Assembly (NCBI RefSeq): GCF_000424325.1
Contig: NZ_AUJR01000011.1
Span: 45,195 to 109,194 of the forward strand
DNA length: 64,000 nt
DNA from: [Clostridium] clostridioforme AGR2157
GTDB taxonomy: Bacteria > Bacillota > Clostridia > Lachnospirales > Lachnospiraceae
Direction: 5' to 3'
In this document: one piece after another, positions 53,143-62,617 of the stretch
Numbering within the stretch: position 1 is the first letter of the stretch
Layout: each line of letters opens with the position of its first letter
The notes under the pieces: generated by a model
Databases searched by the model: none
What the model was told of the DNA's origin: nothing
Seen by the model: only the letters and a program-made list of their open reading frames with translations
Made by a program: the position numbers and the translations under genes

Positions 53143-54690
53143 ATGTTGATACAGGAGAATTTAAGCGTTCAGGAAAAGTTAAAGATACTTACGGATGCAG
53201 CCAAGTATGATGTGGCCTGCACATCCAGCGGGGTAAGGAGAAAGGGAAAGGCAGGCAGCATAGGAAACACTTCAGAGGCCGGAATCTGCCACAGTTTTTC
53301 AGCGGACGGCAGATGCATTTCCCTTCTCAAGATTCTGTTTACCAATCAGTGTATCTATGATTGTAAATATTGTGTGAACCGCTGTTCCAATGATGTGGTG
53401 CGGACTGCCTTTACGCCGGATGAGGTGTGTAAGCTCACCATTGAATTTTACCGCAGGAATTACATTGAGGGCCTGTTCCTGAGTTCGGGCATTCTGTATA
53501 ACGCCAATCACACCATGGAACTGATTTACGAGACCCTGCATAAGCTCAGGAACCAGTGGCATTTTAACGGATACATCCATGTGAAGACCATACCGGGGGC
53601 TGACCCTGAGCTGGTGGAGCGGATGGGCTTTTTAGCTGACCGTATGAGCATCAATCTGGAGCTTCCCACGGCCGAGGGACTTAAGAACCTGGCTCCCGGT
53701 AAGACCAGGGATAAGATATTAAAGCCCATGCGTCAGGTGCAGCAGGGGATTGCGGTGTCCAGCCACCTCCTGGGATATGACAGGGAATTTAAGAAGCCCT
53801 ATGCGACGGAGCGGGCCGGTTTTGCAGGCGGCGCCGCTCTGATTCGTCCGGAGCTGGTGCAGTCAGGTGCCTTTTTGTTGGGAAACCATGGTTTATCCGG
53901 CAGCGGTCAGGATTGTCCGGGGGATGGGCAGAATGACAGGCAGAGGGCTGGGGGAGGAAGAAGGCACCTTCCCGACTCTCAGTATGCCAAAACTCCCTTT
54001 GTGCCTGCGGGTCAGAGTACCCAGATGATTGTGGGGGCCACCCCGGAGAATGATTACCAGATGATGGCTGTCACACAGGCTCTGTATGAGAATTACGGCC
54101 TTAAGAGGGTCTTTTATTCCGCCTATGTGCCGGTCAACGACGACAGCTGCCTGCCTTCCGTGACAGCCAGACCTCCTCTGTTAAGGGAACACAGGCTATA
54201 TCAGGCGGACTGGCTGCTCCGGTTCTATGGATTTAAGGCAGAGGAGCTGCTGTCAGAGGAACAGCCGAATTTCAATGTATTCCTTGATCCCAAGTGCGAC
54301 TGGGCACTGCGCCATCTGGAGCAGTTCCCGGTGGAAATCTACAGGGCTTCCTACGGGGATCTTCTCAGGGTCCCCGGCATCGGGGTAAAGTCGGCCCAGA
54401 GGATTGTGAATGCCAGAAAGCAGGGCGGAATTCAGTTCGAGGACTTAAAGAAAATGGGGGTGGTCCTGAAACGTGCCAGATATTTCATCACCTGCAAAGG
54501 TCGCATGATGGAAGGAGCCAGGCTGGACCAGGACTATATCACAGCCTGTCTTGTGGGGGATGAGCGGCGCAAAGCCTGGGACATTGAGAACAGGGACAGC
54601 TTTCGTCAGCTAACCCTGTTTGATGACATGCATCTGGAGATGCCGGTGACAGGCGATGACTATTATGCTTCGGTGACGGGAAGCTTGTAA
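53143..54690 (+). CDS. Putative DNA modification/repair radical SAM protein (TIGR03916 type)
   Basis: 515 residues. The radical-SAM [4Fe-4S] motif CIYDCKYC gives C70, C74 and C77; downstream are the conserved HVKTIPGADPELVERMG, SINLELPTAEGLKNLAPGK-like core, FVPAGQSTQMIVGATPENDY, and a C-terminal helix-hairpin-helix (LLRVPGIGVKSAQRIVNARK, about 406-425) that suggests DNA binding. A Gly/Gln-rich insert lies near residue 250-280. I start at the ATG at 53143; the longer frame from 53080 begins inside the -35 box. The partner TIGR03915 gene follows 20 bp later. Exact reaction unknown. Confidence 0.88.
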   Translation: MLIQENLSVQEKLKILTDAAKYDVACTSSGVRRKGKAGSIGNTSEAGICHSFSADGRCISLLKILFTNQCIYDCKYCVNRCSNDVVRTAFTPDEVCKLTIEFYRRNYIEGLFLSSGILYNANHTMELIYETLHKLRNQWHFNGYIHVKTIPGADPELVERMGFLADRMSINLELPTAEGLKNLAPGKTRDKILKPMRQVQQGIAVSSHLLGYDREFKKPYATERAGFAGGAALIRPELVQSGAFLLGNHGLSGSGQDCPGDGQNDRQRAGGGRRHLPDSQYAKTPFVPAGQSTQMIVGATPENDYQMMAVTQALYENYGLKRVFYSAYVPVNDDSCLPSVTARPPLLREHRLYQADWLLRFYGFKAEELLSEEQPNFNVFLDPKCDWALRHLEQFPVEIYRASYGDLLRVPGIGVKSAQRIVNARKQGGIQFEDLKKMGVVLKRARYFITCKGRMMEGARLDQDYITACLVGDERRKAWDIENRDSFRQLTLFDDMHLEMPVTGDDYYASVTGSL

Positions 54691-54710
54691 GGATACAGGA
54701 GGTGGGCGAT

Positions 54711-55496
54711 ATGACGGTTTATATGTGCGAACCCTGGCTTGAGGGGATTCTCTGCGGCGTATATGATGCCTGGGCGGACCCGGCCGGTCATGGGAATGTC
54801 CGGCTGGCCGTAAAGGGAGAATATGAGGAATTGGAGCTTTTTGCGGAGTACAGGGATTTACAGATTTGCCCGGAGAAGGCGGAGAAAGTCATCCGTTCTG
54901 TGTGCGCTAAGCTCTCCCAGGAGGTATACAGGAAGGTGTACACTGCCTCTCTGAGCCAGGACAGGAACCGGGCAGATAAGATATACAGGTTTCTGATACA
55001 GGCCTTTCGCCACGGCCCGTCGGTGCTGGACATGCTTCAGCTTCCGGCCTGCTATGACTTATTCGGGCTGTGCCGGAATGTGTACAATGAGAATCATCTC
55101 CTGACAGAGTTTCTGCGCTTTTCAGAGACTCCTGGAGGCATACTGGTGTCACGTATCGGTCCGAAGAACGATATCATGACCCTTTTGGCCCCTCACTTTG
55201 CAGACCGGCTTCCGGAGGAAAACTGGGTCATTTATGATGAGAACCATAAAAGGGCGGCAGTCCATCCGGCAGGCTGTTCCTGGTTTCTGGTAAACCAGCC
55301 CCTTGAACCGGAACAGGAGGGCAGCGACCGGGGGTGGAGCCACTGGCTTAAGGAGAGGACAGACGAGGAGACTTATGAGGACATGTGGCGTATGTTCTGC
55401 GATACCATTGCCATCAGGGAACGCCATAATCCGGTATGCCAGAGAGCCCATCTGCCCCTGCGTTTCCGGCCTTATATGACGGAGTTCCAAAAGTAG
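54711..55496 (+). CDS. TIGR03915-type DNA metabolism partner protein
   Basis: 261 residues. In many bacteria this protein is either a neighbour of the radical-SAM repair protein or fused to a uracil-DNA-glycosylase-like domain. Features seen: YMCEPWLEGILCGVYDAW at the N-terminus, RNRADKIYRFLIQAFRHG in the middle, and HNPVCQRAHLPLRFRPYMTE at the C-terminus. The biochemical role is not established. The ATG at 54711 has CAGGAGG 8 bp upstream; a GTG three codons earlier lies within that site. Same transcript as the radical-SAM gene, so under the LexA-type boxes. Confidence 0.82.
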   Translation: MTVYMCEPWLEGILCGVYDAWADPAGHGNVRLAVKGEYEELELFAEYRDLQICPEKAEKVIRSVCAKLSQEVYRKVYTASLSQDRNRADKIYRFLIQAFRHGPSVLDMLQLPACYDLFGLCRNVYNENHLLTEFLRFSETPGGILVSRIGPKNDIMTLLAPHFADRLPEENWVIYDENHKRAAVHPAGCSWFLVNQPLEPEQEGSDRGWSHWLKERTDEETYEDMWRMFCDTIAIRERHNPVCQRAHLPLRFRPYMTEFQK

Positions 55497-55616
55497 GATG
55501 GAGCAGTGGGAAGCAGTCCCTGATAGTCCCATGGAAAACAGTCATGGAAAACAGTCCATATTGCCCCTTGTAATTTTGCGTCCCCTTTAGTATAGTAATT
55601 ATATCTTTCATTCAAG

Positions 55617-55648
55617 AGGATAGGGTTCTTCCTATCCTGTCTTATATT
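55617..55648 (+). terminator. Terminator-like hairpin after the repair pair
   Basis: 8-bp stem AGGATAGG / CCTATCCT (55617-55624, 55631-55638) with loop of six, then GTCTTATATTT. The rest of the 238-bp gap upstream of comM shows nothing convincing apart from AT-rich sequence near 55695. Confidence 0.6.
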
Positions 55649-55734
55649 TAAATCCGGTACGGTATCGTGCCAAAGTTCCACTGATTCATGAAAGTATATT
55701 ATAGTTAAGAGAACAAGGTGAAAGGGGCGGATGG

Positions 55735-57270
55735 ATGTTTACACAAATCAACAGCGGAGGTATATGGGCTGTGGAAGGAGTCCTGGTTTCGGTGGAGGCA
55801 GATGTGGCTGACGGACTTCCGGGATTTTCCATATCCGGACAGCTGGCGTCAGAGGTAAGGGAGTCTCAGGAACGGGTCAGGACAGCCCTTAAGAATTCGG
55901 GATTTCGTCTCCCGGCTAAAAAGATAACTGTAAACCTGTCTCCGGCAGGCATACGAAAGGGGGGCACTGCCTATGATCTTCCCATTGCGGTTGCCATATT
56001 GGGCGCGTTTCAGATTGTGGGTACGGATGTGCTGAAGGACAGCATGGTAATTGGAGAGCTGGGTCTGGACGGCAGGGTGAAACCTGTAAGCGGGGTGCTT
56101 TCCCTGGCAGCCATGGCCAGGGAGAATGGTATCAGAAGATGTTTCCTGCCATTGGAAAATGTGGAGGAGGGCCTGGTGATGGAGGGCGTAGACATGGTGG
56201 GAGTGGAGTCTCTGAGCCATATGGCAGGTATTCTTAAGGGCGCGGTTTCCATGGAGCCGTGCCGTGCGCCGCTTCACCGTCCGGAGGACTGTCGTCAGAA
56301 GGAAGGGGGACTGGATTATAGGGAGGTCAACGGGCAGGCCATATTGCGGAGGGCAGCGGAGGTGGCGGCAGCAGGCATGCACGGACTGCTTCTGACCGGC
56401 AGCGCCGGAACCGGTAAGACCATGATTGCCAGAAGAATCCCCACCATCCTGCCTGCCCTGACACGGGAGGAGGACATAGAGATATCCAGAATCTACAGTA
56501 TCTGCGGACTCCTGCCGGCAGGGCGTCCCCTTCTGTCTGAGCGGCCTTTCAGGAGCCCTCACCACACCATAACAGCCAGGGCGCTGGCAGGAGGAGGTGT
56601 TCCTCCCAGGCCCGGAGAACTGTCTCTGGCTTCGGGCGGCGTACTTTTTTTGGATGAGCTGCCCCATTTTGGCCGTTCCGCGGTGGAAATACTGAGACAG
56701 CCTTTGGAGGAACGGAAAATCACGGTGACAAGGGTGTCTGGAAATTATGAATTTCCGGCAGATTTCATGATGGTAGCTGCCATGAACCTGTGTCCATGCG
56801 GATTTTATCCGGACAGGAACCGCTGTAATTGTTCGGAGAATCAGATTAAACGATATCTGGGGCATATATCCAGGCCCATACTGGAACGGTTTGATATCTG
56901 CGCGCAGGCGTCTCCTGTAACCTTTGGGGAATTGAACCCGGCTCAGGGAGAAAATGAGGATTCGGCATCCATACGGCAGCGGGTGGAGTATGCCAGAAAA
57001 CGTCAGGAACGCCGGTTTTCGGGCACCAAGATACGTTTTAACAGCCGCATGGGCATGAAAGAGGTAGAACGGCATTGCGGCCTGGGACCTGAGGAGAAGG
57101 CTTTTGCCCAACGGATTTACGAATCAGGAGGCTTCAGTGCCAGAAGGTACCATAAGGCGCTGAAGGTTGCCAGGACCATTGCCGACCTGGAGGACAGCAG
57201 GGATATAAAAAAGGAACATCTGGCTGAAGCATTGGGATACGGGGGACTGGAGGAAAAGATATGGGGATAG
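55735..57270 (+). CDS. comM: YifB/ComM-family Mg-chelatase-like AAA+ ATPase
   Basis: 511 residues. The N-terminal Lon-protease-like ATP-independent domain (about 1-170) is followed by a AAA+ ATPase with Walker A GSAGTGKT near 222-229, Walker B VLFLDELPHF, and the C-terminal helical domain. ComM acts as a branch-migration helicase in natural transformation. Its gene ends inside the start of dprA, so both are co-translated, which supports a role in DNA uptake or recombination. The ribosome site is AAAGGGG. Confidence 0.93.
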   Translation: MFTQINSGGIWAVEGVLVSVEADVADGLPGFSISGQLASEVRESQERVRTALKNSGFRLPAKKITVNLSPAGIRKGGTAYDLPIAVAILGAFQIVGTDVLKDSMVIGELGLDGRVKPVSGVLSLAAMARENGIRRCFLPLENVEEGLVMEGVDMVGVESLSHMAGILKGAVSMEPCRAPLHRPEDCRQKEGGLDYREVNGQAILRRAAEVAAAGMHGLLLTGSAGTGKTMIARRIPTILPALTREEDIEISRIYSICGLLPAGRPLLSERPFRSPHHTITARALAGGGVPPRPGELSLASGGVLFLDELPHFGRSAVEILRQPLEERKITVTRVSGNYEFPADFMMVAAMNLCPCGFYPDRNRCNCSENQIKRYLGHISRPILERFDICAQASPVTFGELNPAQGENEDSASIRQRVEYARKRQERRFSGTKIRFNSRMGMKEVERHCGLGPEEKAFAQRIYESGGFSARRYHKALKVARTIADLEDSRDIKKEHLAEALGYGGLEEKIWG

Positions 57271-58433
57271 GGAACGGTATGGAACAGAATTCAAACAGGA
57301 ACGCAGATTCCGGCCCGGGGATGGCGCGGGTCCAAAAACTTGAAAAAGAATATCTGTACTGGCTCACCCGTATTCCGGGCTTTGGGGCAGTGACCATACG
57401 GCGCATATGGGAGATGGCGGGAAGCTTTGAGAAGGCATATTATATAGAAGGAATGGAATTAAAGAAACTGGGAATCTTACAAAGCGAGGAAAAATGCCGT
57501 ACGTATGACCGGTGGAAGGAACGGTTTTCCTGCATGGTCCGGGAATATGACCATTTACAGGAGAAGGGAATCCGTTTCATAACGCCCATTGACAGGGAAT
57601 ATCCGAAACGGCTTCTGCATATTTATGACTATCCCATGGGACTTTATGTAAAGGGAGAGCTGCCGGATGAGGAATGTCCCACCGCAGCCATCATAGGGGC
57701 CAGGAACTGTACGGAGTACGGGAGGCAGGCCGCCGGATTCATGGGTAGGGAGCTGGCAAAAGCCGGTGTACAGATTGTCAGCGGTCTGGCGCTTGGCATA
57801 GACGGGGCCGGACACGAGGGAGCCCTGAAGGGAAAGGGCAGGACATATGGGGTTCTTGGGTGCGGAGTGAACATCTGTTATCCCAGGAGCAATTATTATC
57901 TGTATGAAGCCATTCCGGCCCAGGGAGGCATTCTCTCCGAGTTTGGGCCGGATGAGGAACCTCTGGCCAGGAATTTTCCCATGCGCAACCGTATCATAAG
58001 CGGCCTTTCCGACGTAATTTTGATAATGGAGGCCCGAAAGAAAAGTGGTTCCCTCATAACAGCCAGCCTGGGGCTGGAACAGGGGAAAGAGATATTTGCA
58101 CTGCCGGGCCGGATTACGGACGCCCTGAGTGCAGGGTGCAACGAGCTCATACAGTCAGGTGCAGGGATATTGACCAGCCCTGAGGATGTGCTGGACTATA
58201 TGGGCATTTTCCACGAAAAAAAGTGTATTAACCGTGAAAAAGACGAGAAGGGACTTGCCAAGATTGAAAAAATGGTGTATAGTTGCCTAGATTCCGAACC
58301 CAGACATCTGGAACAGATTATGGTACAGACAGGACTTTCGGCGGGACGCTGTATGAGCGCCCTTCTGGAGCTGGAATTGGAAGGATTTGCGGTGAGAACA
58401 TCAGGGCAGAACTACATGAAAACAATCACATAA
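57261..58433 (+). CDS. dprA: DNA-processing protein DprA
   Basis: 390 residues. DprA loads RecA on incoming single-stranded DNA during transformation. An N-terminal helical extension of about 120 residues precedes the Rossmann-like core with GARNCTEYGRQAAGFM, SGLALGIDGAGHEGAL and RNRIISGLSDVILIMEA, and a C-terminal winged-helix (residues about 320-390). GGAGG in comM's 3' end precedes the ATG, and the two genes overlap by 10 bp. Confidence 0.94.
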   Translation: MGIGNGMEQNSNRNADSGPGMARVQKLEKEYLYWLTRIPGFGAVTIRRIWEMAGSFEKAYYIEGMELKKLGILQSEEKCRTYDRWKERFSCMVREYDHLQEKGIRFITPIDREYPKRLLHIYDYPMGLYVKGELPDEECPTAAIIGARNCTEYGRQAAGFMGRELAKAGVQIVSGLALGIDGAGHEGALKGKGRTYGVLGCGVNICYPRSNYYLYEAIPAQGGILSEFGPDEEPLARNFPMRNRIISGLSDVILIMEARKKSGSLITASLGLEQGKEIFALPGRITDALSAGCNELIQSGAGILTSPEDVLDYMGIFHEKKCINREKDEKGLAKIEKMVYSCLDSEPRHLEQIMVQTGLSAGRCMSALLELELEGFAVRTSGQNYMKTIT

Positions 58434-58521
58434 GTGTCAGTATTTTGGATATCCTCCGGCATTCGCCGGTGTGTGTCTCCATTTTGTGAAAATAAATGAT
58501 CAGCGAGTAAGGAGTTTTACA

Positions 58522-60609
58522 ATGGCGAATTATCTGGTAATTGTGGAGTCACCAGCAAAAGTGAAAACCATCAAGAAGTTTCTGGGCGCCAACTATGAGG
58601 TGGATGCATCGGGAGGCCATGTCAGGGATCTTCCGAAGAGTCAGTTGGGATTTGATGCGGAACATGACTATGAGCCCAAGTACATTACAATCAGAGGAAA
58701 GGGGGACGTTCTGGCCAAGCTGCGCAAGGAAGTGAAGAAGGCAGACAAGATTTATCTGGCAACGGACCCTGACCGAGAGGGAGAGGCCATCTCATGGCAC
58801 CTGATGAAGGCTCTTAAGCTGGATGAACTTAGGAGCAAGGGTGTTTACCGCATCAGTTTTAATGAAATTACGAAAAACGCGGTAAAGGCCTCCTTCAAGG
58901 CCCCCAGGGAGCTTGACATGAACCTGGTGAATGCCCAGCAGACCAGAAGGATGCTGGACCGTATGGTGGGTTACCGGATTAGTCCTCTTTTGTGGGCAAA
59001 GGTCAAGAGAGGATTAAGCGCAGGTCGTGTACAGTCCGTTGCTCTGCGGATGATTTGCGACCGTGAGGACGAAATCAATGCATTCATTCCCGAGGAATAC
59101 TGGAATCTGGAGGCGGACCTTCTCCTGAAGGGGAATAAGAAGCCTCTTGCGGCAAAGTATTATGGGACCAGGGATTCCAAGGGCGGTAAGGCAGTCATCC
59201 GCAACAAGGAGGAACTGGATCAGATTCTGAGCCAGTTAGAGGGATGCAGTTACGAGGTGGAGGAAGTAAAGAGAGGGGAGCGGGTGAAGAAGGCTCCCAT
59301 CCCGTTTACAACCAGTACCCTTCAGCAGGAAGCCTCCAAGGTACTTAACTTTTCCACACAAAAGACCATGCGTCTGGCCCAGCAGCTCTATGAAGGCGTG
59401 GAGGTAAAAGGCAAGGGAACACTGGGTCTTATCACCTACCTGCGTACGGATTCCACCAGAATCGCAGACGAGGCGGACACAGCGGCCAGGGCATTTGTAA
59501 AGGAGCATTACGGCGAGAAATATGTTGCTCAGGGAAGCCAGGCTAAGAAGGAGGGCGTTAAGATACAGGATGCCCACGAGGCCATCCGTCCCACTGACAT
59601 AACATTGACTCCTGCCATTGTAAAAGAATCACTGCAAAGAGACCTGTTCCGGCTGTACCAGTTAATCTGGAAGCGATTTACAGCCAGCCGTATGGCGCCG
59701 GCCGTATATGAGACCACCTCCGTAAAGATTGGGGCGGGCAGCCACCTGTTCACCACATCGGCTTCCAAGCTGGATTTTGAAGGCTTTATGTCTGTCTATG
59801 TGGAAGCGGACGATGAGGAAGAGAAAAATCAGGTTCTTGGCAACCTGGAAAAGGGAACCATCCTTAAGCTGGAACGTCTGGACCCAAGCCAGCATTTCAC
59901 CCAGCCTCCGGCTCATTATACGGAGGCATCCCTGGTAAAGGCGCTGGAGGAGCAGGGCATAGGCCGTCCAAGTACCTATGCGCCCACAATAACCACCATC
60001 ATTGCCAGAAGATATGTGGTAAAGGAGAATAAGAACCTCTATGTGACGGAGCTGGGGGATGTGGTAAACCGCATCATGAAGAACTCCTTCCCAAGCATCG
60101 TAGACCCTAACTTTACAGCCAATATGGAATCCCTGCTGGATAAAGTGGCAGACGGTACCGTTGCCTGGAAAACCGTTGTCAGCAATTTCTATCCTGACCT
60201 GGATGAGGCGGTTAAGACAGCTGAGAAGGAGCTGGAATCCGTAAAGATTGCGGATGAGGTATCCGATGTGGCCTGCGACCTGTGTGGACGCCAAATGGTG
60301 ATTAAGTACGGTCCTCACGGCAAGTTCCTGGCATGCCCCGGATTTCCGGAGTGCAAGAATACCAAGCCCTACCTTGAAAAAATCGGGATTCCATGTCCAA
60401 AGTGCGGTAAGGAGCTGGTGCGCAGGAAGACAAAGAAGGGACGTCTCTACTATGGATGCGAGGCCAGTCCTGACTGTGACTTCATGTCCTGGCAGAAACC
60501 TTCCACCCAGAAATGCCCTGTCTGCGGTTCTTATATGGTAGAGAAGGGAAATAAGCTTTTGTGTGCCGGTGAGACCTGCGGTTACCGCATGGATAAGACT
60601 GAAAAATAG
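58522..60609 (+). CDS. topA: DNA topoisomerase I
   Basis: 695 residues. Type IA enzyme that relaxes negative supercoils: Toprim domain with ATDPDREGEAISWH, catalytic Y306 in TYLRTDSTRI, and three C-terminal zinc-ribbon repeats (cysteine pairs at CDLCG/CPGFPEC, CPKCG/CEASPDC, CPVCG/CAGETC) that hold DNA. I start at ATG 58522 (TAAGGAG upstream); a longer reading frame from 58471 lacks a ribosome site. Downstream the 156-bp AT-rich gap contains the codY promoter. The usual trmFO-xerC-hslVU block between topA and codY is missing. Confidence 0.96.
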   Translation: MANYLVIVESPAKVKTIKKFLGANYEVDASGGHVRDLPKSQLGFDAEHDYEPKYITIRGKGDVLAKLRKEVKKADKIYLATDPDREGEAISWHLMKALKLDELRSKGVYRISFNEITKNAVKASFKAPRELDMNLVNAQQTRRMLDRMVGYRISPLLWAKVKRGLSAGRVQSVALRMICDREDEINAFIPEEYWNLEADLLLKGNKKPLAAKYYGTRDSKGGKAVIRNKEELDQILSQLEGCSYEVEEVKRGERVKKAPIPFTTSTLQQEASKVLNFSTQKTMRLAQQLYEGVEVKGKGTLGLITYLRTDSTRIADEADTAARAFVKEHYGEKYVAQGSQAKKEGVKIQDAHEAIRPTDITLTPAIVKESLQRDLFRLYQLIWKRFTASRMAPAVYETTSVKIGAGSHLFTTSASKLDFEGFMSVYVEADDEEEKNQVLGNLEKGTILKLERLDPSQHFTQPPAHYTEASLVKALEEQGIGRPSTYAPTITTIIARRYVVKENKNLYVTELGDVVNRIMKNSFPSIVDPNFTANMESLLDKVADGTVAWKTVVSNFYPDLDEAVKTAEKELESVKIADEVSDVACDLCGRQMVIKYGPHGKFLACPGFPECKNTKPYLEKIGIPCPKCGKELVRRKTKKGRLYYGCEASPDCDFMSWQKPSTQKCPVCGSYMVEKGNKLLCAGETCGYRMDKTEK

Positions 60610-60678
60610 AAAAATTTGTAAAAACAAAAGAGGAAAAATATCAAAATATTAAAATAATCGAAAACTTCAAAAAACTCT

Positions 60679-60707
60679 TGTTATTGCTTAAAAATTGTGT
60701 TAAAATT
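60679..60707 (+). promoter_or_regulatory. codY promoter
   Basis: TTGTTA (60679-60684), 17 bp, TAAAAT (60702-60707), about 60 bp before the codY start, in very AT-rich DNA. Confidence 0.75.
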
Positions 60708-60765
60708 CTATTATTAGTAGAGTATTTTTGGGTGATATACAATTTGGATAAGGAGGCTTTCGGAG

Positions 60766-61554
60766 ATGAGTGTTCAATTGTTGGACAAAACAAGAAAAAT
60801 CAACAAACTCTTGCATAACAATAATTCACATAAAGTTGTTTTCAATGACATCTGTAAAGTTTTAAGTGAGATATTGTTATCCAATATCCTGGTAATCAGC
60901 AAGAAGGGCAAGGTTCTGGGGGTGAGCATCTGTTCTGGGGTTGATGAGATAGAGGAACTTATCGAAGACCAGGTCGGAGGTTACGTGGATAAGATGCTGA
61001 ACGAACGTCTTTTAAGCGTTTTGTCCACCAAGGAGAACGTGAATCTTGCCACCCTTGGCTTTGCTGAGGAGAACGTAAAGAAGTATCAGGCCATCATCAC
61101 TCCCATAGATATAGCAGGAGAGAGGCTGGGCACTCTTTTCATTTACAAGTCGGATTCCCAGTATGATATTGACGATATCATACTAAGCGAATACGGAACC
61201 ACCGTGGTAGGCCTGGAGATGATGCGTTCTGTTAATGAGGAGAATGCTGAGGAGACCAGAAAGGTGCAGATTGTAAAATCAGCCATCAGCACCTTATCCT
61301 TCTCTGAACTGGAAGCCATCATCCACATATTCGAGGAATTGGACGGAAACGAAGGCATCCTGGTAGCCAGTAAGATTGCCGACCGCGTGGGTATTACCCG
61401 CTCCGTGATTGTCAATGCGCTCCGTAAGTTTGAGAGCGCCGGTGTCATTGAATCCCGATCCTCAGGCATGAAGGGAACCTATATCAAGGTCCTGAATGAC
61501 GTGGTGTTTGATGAACTGAAGACAATCAAGGCATCCAACTCAAATTTAAAGTAG
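60766..61554 (+). CDS. codY: GTP- and branched-chain amino-acid-responsive repressor CodY
   Basis: 262 residues. The N-terminal GAF domain (about 1-155) binds isoleucine/valine/leucine and, with GTP, raises affinity for DNA; the C-terminal winged helix-turn-helix is at about 200-245 (SKIADRVGITRSVIVNALRK). CodY represses nutrient-stress and stationary-phase genes in Firmicutes. GGAGG-type site AAGGAGG lies upstream of the ATG. Its transcript ends at the hairpin 61619-61672. No close CodY box was found in its own promoter. Confidence 0.97.
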   Translation: MSVQLLDKTRKINKLLHNNNSHKVVFNDICKVLSEILLSNILVISKKGKVLGVSICSGVDEIEELIEDQVGGYVDKMLNERLLSVLSTKENVNLATLGFAEENVKKYQAIITPIDIAGERLGTLFIYKSDSQYDIDDIILSEYGTTVVGLEMMRSVNEENAEETRKVQIVKSAISTLSFSELEAIIHIFEELDGNEGILVASKIADRVGITRSVIVNALRKFESAGVIESRSSGMKGTYIKVLNDVVFDELKTIKASNSNLK

Positions 61555-61618
61555 ATATCAGACAGCCGGATAAAAAGCAGATGACGGATAGCCGGGTAAT
61601 AAAGAGTCAGATAAATAT

Positions 61619-61672
61619 ATATGGCAGTTTGCAGGAAAACTTACTAAAAGTGCTTGCAAGCTGCCATATTTT
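61619..61672 (+). terminator. Terminator after codY, overlapping the rpsB promoter
   Basis: ATATGGCAGTTTGCA (61619-61633) pairs over all 15 positions (one G-U) with TGCAAGCTGCCATAT (61655-61669), then TTT. Its 3' arm contains the rpsB -35 element. Confidence 0.85.
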
Positions 61673-61682
61673 GTGATATATT
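61654..61682 (+). promoter_or_regulatory. Promoter of rpsB-tsf
   Basis: TTGCAA (61654-61659), 17 bp, TATATT (61677-61682), 150 bp before rpsB. Confidence 0.65.
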
Positions 61683-61689
61683 TGAAAGG

Positions 61690-61822
61690 CTGACAAAAAA
61701 CACGTCTGTGGATTCTGCGGGACGGTGCCTGGCCAGTAGTTTGGCAGGTCTTCCGGGAAGTGTCAGAAGCAGGCGGAAGAGCCTGAACTCCCATACGCGA
61801 CGGAGCAGGCTAAAAACCAAAT
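61690..61822 (+). promoter_or_regulatory. Long structured 5' leader of rpsB
   Basis: About 150 nt separate the promoter from rpsB. The leader can form a CCTGGCCA / TGGCAGG hairpin near 61728-61748 and further GC-rich pairings. Autogenous control by S2 is common, but no known leader motif was identified. Confidence 0.4.
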
Positions 61823-61835
61823 GGAGGTAAATAAC

Positions 61836-62588
61836 ATGAGCGTAATTTCTATGAAGCAGTTATTGGAAGCTGGTGTACATTTCGGTCACCAGACAAGGAG
61901 ATGGAACCCTAAGATGGCTCCATACATCTATACCGAGAGAAACGGTATCTATATCATTGACTTACAGAAGTCCGTAGGCAAGGTAGATGAGGCTTACAAG
62001 GCTGTATCTGACATTGCTGCAGACGGCGGTACCATCCTGTTCGTAGGTACCAAGAAGCAGGCTCAGGAAGCCATCAAGGCTGAGGCAGAGCGCTGCGGAA
62101 TGTACTTTGTAAATGAGAGATGGCTGGGCGGCATGCTGACCAACTTCAAGACCATCCGGAGCCGTATTGACAGACTGAAAGAAATCGAGACCATGTCTCA
62201 GGACGGAACATTCGATGTTCTTCCTAAGAAGGAAGTAATCGCCCTGAAGAAGGAGTGGGACAAGTTAGAGAGAAACCTTGGCGGAATCAAGGACATGAAG
62301 AGACTGCCGGATGCAATCTTCATCGTTGACCCGAAGAAGGAGCACATCTGCGTACAGGAAGCTCACACACTGGGTATACCGTTAATCGGTATTGTTGATA
62401 CTAACTGTGATCCGGAAGAACTGGATTATGTAATTCCTGGCAATGATGATGCCATCAGAGCCGTTAAGCTGATTGTTTCCAAGATGGCTGATGCTGTTAT
62501 CGAAGCAAAGCAGGGCGAAGTTTTAGAGGGCGCAATGGAAATCGAGATTCCTGCCCAGGCTTTCGAGACAGAGGCTGTTGAGGCTTAA
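61836..62588 (+). CDS. rpsB: Ribosomal protein S2
   Basis: 250 residues, component of the 30S subunit. The conserved segments [37 protein letters not shown] and the coiled-coil around 100-140 match S2; an acidic C-terminal tail (residues about 225-250) is visible. The ATG at 61836 has GGAGG 8 bp upstream, while an ATG five codons earlier contains that site and is rejected. The gene is followed by tsf in the universal rpsB-tsf order. Confidence 0.97.
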   Translation: MSVISMKQLLEAGVHFGHQTRRWNPKMAPYIYTERNGIYIIDLQKSVGKVDEAYKAVSDIAADGGTILFVGTKKQAQEAIKAEAERCGMYFVNERWLGGMLTNFKTIRSRIDRLKEIETMSQDGTFDVLPKKEVIALKKEWDKLERNLGGIKDMKRLPDAIFIVDPKKEHICVQEAHTLGIPLIGIVDTNCDPEELDYVIPGNDDAIRAVKLIVSKMADAVIEAKQGEVLEGAMEIEIPAQAFETEAVEA

Positions 62589-62617
62589 TTAAAACTTTAA
62601 AATTGGAGGAAGATGAA

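Noticed and set aside
55849..57111. 420-codon open frame on the minus strand opposite comM
   Set aside because: It mirrors the real gene, has no ribosome site and shows no protein motif; long antisense frames are common in this GC range.
59662..60627. 321-codon minus-strand frame opposite topA
   Set aside because: Shadow of the zinc-ribbon and catalytic coding region of topA without start signals.
60640..60690. CodY box in the codY promoter
   Set aside because: The best 15-mer has five mismatches to the CodY consensus; in AT-rich DNA this is expected by chance.
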